This document shows positions 58,586-64,000 of a stretch of 64,000 bases of DNA, one piece after another. The stretch comes from JBBQCW01 sp038319025 (GTDB lineage Bacteria > Actinomycetota > Thermoleophilia > Solirubrobacterales > Solirubrobacteraceae), in contig JBBQCW010000001.1 of assembly GCA_038319025.1 (NCBI GenBank), forward strand, positions 268,888 through 332,887, written 5' to 3'. The position numbers were made by a program, and so were the translations under genes. Numbering within the stretch: position 1 is the first letter of the stretch; every line of letters starts with the position of its first letter. The notes beneath the pieces were generated by a model. The model saw only the letters and a program-made list of their open reading frames with translations. It was not told where the DNA came from and ran no database searches.

Positions 58586-59019
58586 CCGACGATCCGACCC
58601 GTGTGAAGGCTCCTGACGGTCCCGCGGCATCGCCCGGCGAGCCATCGGAGAGCACCGGTCGGCCCAGTTGGCTGCTGGTCGCGATGGTGGGCGCAGGCGG
58701 GTTCCTGGCCGGTGTGTTACTGGTGATTGCCCTTGGGGGCCCCAAGCCGCCCCCCGCGCGGACGATCACCAAGATCAGCGCGGCAATCACCACGGGCGGC
58801 AACGTGATCGTGAAGGTGCGTGTGCCGGAACTGGTCGGGCTACCACTGCCCGATGCCCGGGACCGGCTGCGTGCGGCTGGGTTCAACGCCGACGTGCAGG
58901 GGCTGGGCCTGTTCGGCGGGCTATTCGAGAGCGACTACCAGGTGACGGGCCAACTGCCCGCCGCCGGCACGTTCCTGGAACGTGGTGGGACGGTGCGGTT
59001 GCTGGTCTCCGGCGGCTGA
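58582..59019 (+). CDS. Single-pass membrane protein with a PASTA domain
   Basis: A 145-residue protein with a polar cytosolic N-terminus, one membrane helix (WLLVAMVGAGGFLAGVLLVI) and one extracellular PASTA domain: VRVPELVGLPLPDARDRLRA, AGFNADVQG, then VTGQLPAAGTFLERGGTVRL. PASTA domains bind peptidoglycan or beta-lactams. No kinase domain is attached, unlike PknB. The start overlaps the rnz stop. Confidence 0.8.
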   Translation: MTDDPTRVKAPDGPAASPGEPSESTGRPSWLLVAMVGAGGFLAGVLLVIALGGPKPPPARTITKISAAITTGGNVIVKVRVPELVGLPLPDARDRLRAAGFNADVQGLGLFGGLFESDYQVTGQLPAAGTFLERGGTVRLLVSGG

Positions 59020-59036
59020 CGCGCCGCGCGTGCTGC

Positions 59037-59042
59037 TAGCAT
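59037..59042 (+). promoter_or_regulatory. Candidate -10 element of the pyr operon (TAGCAT)
   Basis: TAGCAT would start transcription near 59049, just before the PyrR-binding hairpin. The -35 region is poor. Confidence 0.42.
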
Positions 59043-59052
59043 CTCGGCACAT

Positions 59053-59084
59053 CCTTTAACCCGGTCCCGAGAGGCCAGGAAGGG
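59053..59084 (+). promoter_or_regulatory. PyrR-binding hairpin overlapping the pyrR ribosome-binding site
   Basis: CCTT (59053-59056) pairs with AAGG (59080-59083), and CCGG (59061-59064) with CC-A-GG (59075-59079). The loop TCCCGAGAGG matches the conserved PyrR-binding loop. The 3' arm contains the likely ribosome-binding bases GGAAGGG. PyrR with UMP would then block translation, as described in mycobacteria. Confidence 0.78.
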
Positions 59085-59091
59085 CGAACAC

Positions 59092-59661
59092 ATGGCAGGT
59101 GAGAAGGTCGTCCTCGACGGCGATGACATGCGGCGCACACTTGTCCGCATCGCTCACGAGATAGTCGAGAAGAATGCTGAGCCTGAGCGGCTCGCCCTCG
59201 TCGGCATCCATCGTCGCGGTGCCGTCCTTGCCGGTCGCCTCCACGATCTGCTCGTGGACCTGTTGGATGTCGAGGTGCCGCTCGGTGACCTGGACATCGC
59301 CTTCTACCGTGACGATCTGTCCGGGCGTCACGATGCCCCCATCGTCCACGCGTCTCACCTGGACTTCCCGCTGGAAGGCTGCACCGTGGTCATCGTCGAC
59401 GACGTCCTCTTCACCGGCCGCACCGTGCGAGCCGCGATCGAAGCGCTGTTCGCCTACGGGCGCCCCGAGCGGGTCCAGCTCGCCGTACTGGTCGACCGCG
59501 GGCATCGCGAACTTCCCTTCCGCGCCGACTATGTGGGCAAGAACCTCCCGACCGCTCGCACGGAGCGCGTCAACGTTCACGTTGACGGGATCGACGGCCA
59601 CGATGACGTGACGATCTCACCAGGCGACGCTGCCGACACCCGCGAACGAGTGGCGGCCTGA
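59092..59661 (+). CDS. pyrR: Bifunctional pyr operon regulator/uracil phosphoribosyltransferase PyrR
   Basis: A 189-residue PRTase-fold RNA-binding regulator. The PRPP loop is VVIVDDVLFTGRTVRAAIEA. The segments LVGIHRRGAVLAGRL and LDIAFYRDDL are typical of PyrR. It binds a hairpin in pyr mRNA when UMP is high. A matching hairpin lies just upstream in its own leader. It is the first gene of pyrR-pyrB-pyrC-isochorismatase-carA-carB. Confidence 0.95.
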   Translation: MAGEKVVLDGDDMRRTLVRIAHEIVEKNAEPERLALVGIHRRGAVLAGRLHDLLVDLLDVEVPLGDLDIAFYRDDLSGRHDAPIVHASHLDFPLEGCTVVIVDDVLFTGRTVRAAIEALFAYGRPERVQLAVLVDRGHRELPFRADYVGKNLPTARTERVNVHVDGIDGHDDVTISPGDAADTRERVAA

Positions 59662-60592
59662 TGCGCCATCTGCTGTCCATCGACGATCTGGATCGCGCGG
59701 GCATCGAGCGCATCCTCGATCGCGCGAGCACGCTGTCTGATCTCGGCGAGCGCGAGGTCAAGAAGGTGCCCGCGTTGCGCGGCCGTCGTGTGCTCAACCT
59801 TTTCTACGAAGCGTCCACGCGGACGCGTTCATCGTTCGAGTTGGCGGCCAAGGCTCTCAGTGCCGACGTGGTCAATTTCGCGGCATCCGGTTCGAGTGTC
59901 GAGAAGGGTGAGTCGCTGAAGGACACCATCCTGACCCTCAGCGCCCACCGGCCCGACGCGATCGTGATCCGTACGCCCTGGGCAGGGTCCGCGGCCCTCG
60001 TCGCCGGCTGGACGGACGCCGCGATCGTCAACGCCGGTGACGGTAAGCACGAACATCCCACCCAGGCCCTGCTGGATGTGTACACACTGCGCCAGCGCCT
60101 TGGTGCGCTGGACGGGGCCAAGATCTGGATCGTGGGGGATGTACTTCACTCCCGCGTGGCCCGGTCGAATATCACCGCCTTCCAGACGATGGGCGCGGAG
60201 GTGACGGTCTGCGGCCCGCCGACCCTGATCCCGCGCGGTATCGAAGCGATGGGCTGTGCCGTGCGAACCACGCTCGACGAGTTGCCCGAGGCGGACGTCG
60301 TCTATGCCCTGCGCATGCAGCACGAGCGGATGAGCGAGGCGTTCGTGCCGTCGCTCCGCGAGTACGCCGCCTGCTACCAGATCGACAGCCGGCGCCTGGG
60401 CGCCCAGCAGGTGCTGATGCACCCCGGCCCGGTGAACCGCGGCGTCGAGTTGAGCGGTGAGGTGGTCGACTCCCCGCAGGCGCTGATCACGGCCCAGGTC
60501 GCCGCCGGCGTGATCGTGCGGATGGCCGTCCTCTACGAACTGCTGGCCGGTGCGCGGTCGCCTGAACCGGTCGCCACCGAAACGGTGGCCTC

Positions 60593-60596
<4 letters not shown>
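59661..60596 (+). CDS. pyrB: Aspartate carbamoyltransferase catalytic subunit
   Basis: A 311-residue ATCase that makes carbamoyl-aspartate in pyrimidine synthesis. The carbamoyl phosphate motif is FYEASTRTRSSFELAAKALS. Others are VIRTPWAGSAA, NAGDGKHEHPTQALLDVYTL and YALRMQHERM, with HPGPVNRG at the end. No pyrI regulatory subunit is present. Start ATG shares a base with the pyrR stop (TGATG). Confidence 0.96.
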
Positions 60597-61932
<1,336 letters not shown>

Positions 61933-61936
<4 letters not shown>

Positions 61937-62472
61937 CCCACGCTCCGCTGGACCGCGAGCGCACAGCGCTCGTGGTGATCGACGTCCAAGAGGCGTTCCG
62001 CCCAGGTGTGGATGGCTTCGCCGACGTGGCCGCCGCCACCGGGATCCTCGTCCAGGGAGCGCGCATCCTCGGGCTCCCGGTCGTGGTGACCGAGCAGTAC
62101 CCGCGAGGGCTGGGGGAGACGGTGCCCGAGGTCCTGGAGCACCTCGAAGGGGTAGACCGGCTTCCCAAGACCGTCTTCGCCGCCACCGGCGCCGAGGGTT
62201 TCGACCTTGACGGCCGCGGCCAGGCTCTCGTGTGCGGGATCGAGGCCCATGTGTGCGTCAGCCAGACCGTGCTCGCGCTGCTTGATCAGGGTGTGGAGGT
62301 CCACGTGGCCGCCGACGCTGTCTCGTCACGTACGCCGGAAAACCGTGAGATCGGCCTGCATCGGATGGAGGCCGCCGGAGCGACCGTCACCTCGACCGAG
62401 ATGGCGTTGTTCGAACTGCTCGGCGCCGCCGGCAGCGATGAGTTCAAAGCGATTCAAGGGTTGATCAAGTGA
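61933..62472 (+). CDS. Isochorismatase-family cysteine hydrolase inside the pyr operon
   Basis: A 179-residue cysteine hydrolase. The triad is D17 (VVIDVQEAF), K79 (LPKTVF) and C108 (CGIEAHVCVSQT). The substrate pocket and the segment VVTEQYPRGLGETV resemble the broad ISOC/YcaC group. Relatives hydrolyse nicotinamide, isochorismate or ureidoacrylate (RutB). It overlaps pyrC by ATGA and carA by a few bases, so it is clearly part of the pyr operon. Its role there is unknown. Confidence 0.87.
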
Positions 62473-63599
62473 TGAGTGCGTACGTTCTGCTCGAAGATGG
62501 CACCCGCTTTGACGGCGATTCCTGCGGCGCCGATGTCCACGCGACCGGGGAGGTCGTCTTCACCACCGGCATGGCCGGTTACCAGGAGTCGATGAGCGAC
62601 CCATCGTTTGCGCGCCAGTTGCTCACGTTCACCTATCCCCAGATCGGCAACTACGGGGTGAGCGGTGCCGCCATGGAGTCCGACGCCATCTGGGCACGGG
62701 CCGCGATCATGCGCGAAGCGGTCGACTACGAGGACGCCCCGGACGCTGAGGGCGGCTGGCTCTCCTGGCTCACCGATTGCGGGATCCCGGCCATCCGCGG
62801 CGTCGACACCCGCCGGCTCGTGCAGCACATCCGCGACGCCGGAGCGATGCGCGGCGGCGTGTTCCCGGCTCGCATCAGCATCGACGAGGCGCAGTCGTTG
62901 ATCGCCGCCGAAGAGTCGATGGTGGGGCTGGATCTGGCTCGTGAGGTGTCGCCCACGGTGATGACGGTGCACGGCTCCGAAAACAGCGGCCCGCGTATCG
63001 CGGCGATCGACACGGGGATCAAGGGATCGATCGTGCGCAACCTTGTGCAGCGCGGAGCCGTGGTCGAGCTGCATCCCTGCGCGGCGACGGCCGACGAGCT
63101 CACCGCCAACGATCCCGACGCGATCTTCCTGGCCAACGGTCCCGGCGACCCGGCGGCTCTGGACTACATCGTCCAGACCGTCCGCTCTCTGGTGGGAACG
63201 CGGCCCGTGTTCGGCATCTGCCTGGGTCACCAGTTGCTCTGCCGGGCCGTGGGTCTGGACACGTTCAAGCTTCCGTTCGGCCATCGCGGCGCCAACCATC
63301 CGGTGAAGGATCTGCAGACCGGGCGCATCGAGATCACCAGCCAGAACCATGGGTTCGCGGTGGTCGGGCCGGGCGGCAAGCGGACGTTGGACACCGACGA
63401 GCCGGTCCGGTGGGAGACCGACTTCGGCGCCGCCGAGCTCAGCCACATCAACCTCTACGACCGCACGGTCGAGGGGCTCACGCTGCTGGACGTTCCGGGA
63501 GGCACGGTGCAGTACCACCCCGAGGCGGGCCCCGGTCCGCACGACTCCCTGTACCTGTTCGACCGGTTCCTCCGGCAGATCGAAGGGGCCAAGGCCTAA
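62469..63599 (+). CDS. carA: Carbamoyl phosphate synthetase small subunit
   Basis: A 376-residue glutaminase subunit that feeds ammonia to CarB. The N-terminal domain has LLEDGTRFDG, TGMAGYQESMSDPS and GIPAIRGVDTRRLVQHIRD. The C-terminal GATase has the nucleophile C251 in VFGICLGHQLLCR and the His/Glu pair in VQYHPEAGPGPHD. Either GTG 62469 or ATG 62472 could start it; AAGGG at 62457-62461 is better spaced for the GTG. Confidence 0.96.
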   Translation: MMSAYVLLEDGTRFDGDSCGADVHATGEVVFTTGMAGYQESMSDPSFARQLLTFTYPQIGNYGVSGAAMESDAIWARAAIMREAVDYEDAPDAEGGWLSWLTDCGIPAIRGVDTRRLVQHIRDAGAMRGGVFPARISIDEAQSLIAAEESMVGLDLAREVSPTVMTVHGSENSGPRIAAIDTGIKGSIVRNLVQRGAVVELHPCAATADELTANDPDAIFLANGPGDPAALDYIVQTVRSLVGTRPVFGICLGHQLLCRAVGLDTFKLPFGHRGANHPVKDLQTGRIEITSQNHGFAVVGPGGKRTLDTDEPVRWETDFGAAELSHINLYDRTVEGLTLLDVPGGTVQYHPEAGPGPHDSLYLFDRFLRQIEGAKA

Positions 63600-64000
63600 T
63601 GCCGCGCAGAGACGACATCAAGAAGATCCTCATCCTCGGCTCCGGGCCGATCGTCATCGGCCAGGCCGCCGAGTTCGACTACTCGGGCGTCCAGGCGTGC
63701 AAGGTCCTGAAGGAGGAGGGGTACGAGGTCGTCCTCGTCAACTCCAATCCGGCGACGATCATGACCGACCCGGAGTTCGCCGACGCGACCTACGTGGAGC
63801 CGCTGCTGCCCGGGCCGGTCGCTCAGGTGATCGAGAAGGAGCGACCCGACGCGCTGCTGCCGACCCTCGGCGGTCAGACCGCGCTCAACCTCGCCAAGGC
63901 ACTGTCCGAGGACGGCACCCTGGAGCGGTACGGGGTGGAGCTGATCGGGGCCAACTACGACGCGATCAACTGCGCCGAGGATCGCGACCTCTTCGCACAG
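63599..64000 (+). CDS. carB: Carbamoyl phosphate synthetase large subunit, 3' end outside window
   Basis: The first 134 residues are visible, running off the window end. The start ATG overlaps the carA stop (TAATG). The sequence MPRRDDIKKILILGSGPIVI, then GQAAEFDYSGVQACKVLKEE, VNSNPATIMTDPEFAD and LPTLGGQTALNLAKAL is the typical pre-ATP-grasp N-terminus of CarB. The protein makes carbamoyl phosphate from bicarbonate, ammonia and two ATP. Confidence 0.96.
   Translation, partial: MPRRDDIKKILILGSGPIVIGQAAEFDYSGVQACKVLKEEGYEVVLVNSNPATIMTDPEFADATYVEPLLPGPVAQVIEKERPDALLPTLGGQTALNLAKALSEDGTLERYGVELIGANYDAINCAEDRDLFAQ

Noticed and set aside
57542..58645. N-terminal extension of the mscL frame
   Set aside because: MscL begins at its canonical MLKEFK start at 57541; the extension is antisense to rnz.

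Overview
This window looks like a chromosomal segment of a high-GC actinobacterium. The best fit is the Thermoleophilia/Solirubrobacterales group, but that placement is inferred from gene content, not from a marker-gene tree. Supporting signs are very high GC with GTG/TTG starts and many 4-base ATGA/GTGA overlaps. Actinobacterial families present include DUF3866, a deazaflavin (F420)-type oxidoreductase, a CysO-like sulfur carrier ending in VAGG, a multidomain LigD and a Rel protein. There are no plasmid, phage or insertion-sequence genes and no CRISPR array. Most of the window is ordinary housekeeping DNA.

Layout. 1-10.2 kb: M20 peptidase (5' cut), DUF3866, Nudix hydrolase, xerD, deoB and mutM, a reverse-strand glutaredoxin, then recO, pyruvate phosphate dikinase and a dGTPase. 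10.2-13 kb: dnaG, an HTH-HNH protein and tRNA-Asn with a strong terminator. 13-16.1 kb (reverse): SDR, F420-type oxidoreductase and glycosyltransferase operon. 16.2-19.4 kb: thioredoxin-like lipoprotein, a CAT-anticodon tRNA, a small gene between 26-bp copies of the tRNA 3' end, a sulfotransferase and a tiny membrane protein. 19.4-21.8 kb: RpiR-type regulator and pdxS-pdxT. 21.8-25.9 kb (reverse): hypothetical protein, GT4 glycosyltransferase, MBL-fold hydrolase and phosphomannomutase. 26-29.6 kb: CDP-sugar gene pair, YebC and an MFS carrier. 29.6-33.5 kb: class III cyclase (reverse), ruvC-ruvA-ruvB and a zinc-ribbon/PAS protein. 33.5-41.6 kb: fused secDF, small membrane protein, recJ and rel. 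41.6-43.6 kb (reverse): lipid-kinase-like protein and CorA. 43.7-47.9 kb: SAM riboswitch, threonine-synthase-like gene, cysO-like gene and ligD. 47.8-52 kb: ferric-reductase-like membrane protein, three low-complexity exported proteins and a two-component system. 52-57.5 kb: RTX-repeat protein, drug-efflux MFS, tRNA-Arg, amidase and mscL. 57.6-64 kb: RNase Z, PASTA protein, then a PyrR-controlled pyrimidine operon pyrR-pyrB-pyrC-isochorismatase-carA-carB (carB cut by the window end).

Two things stand out. First, an OFF-type SAM-I riboswitch sits directly before a threonine-synthase-like PLP enzyme followed by a CysO-like sulfur carrier. This suggests a methionine-side, protein-thiocarboxylate role for that pair rather than simple threonine synthesis. 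Second, more than twenty starts on both strands have a -10-like TANNNT (or xANNNT) hexamer only 6-11 nt upstream. This points to widespread leaderless or near-leaderless transcripts and changes the most likely start of deoB, pdxS and the sulfotransferase.
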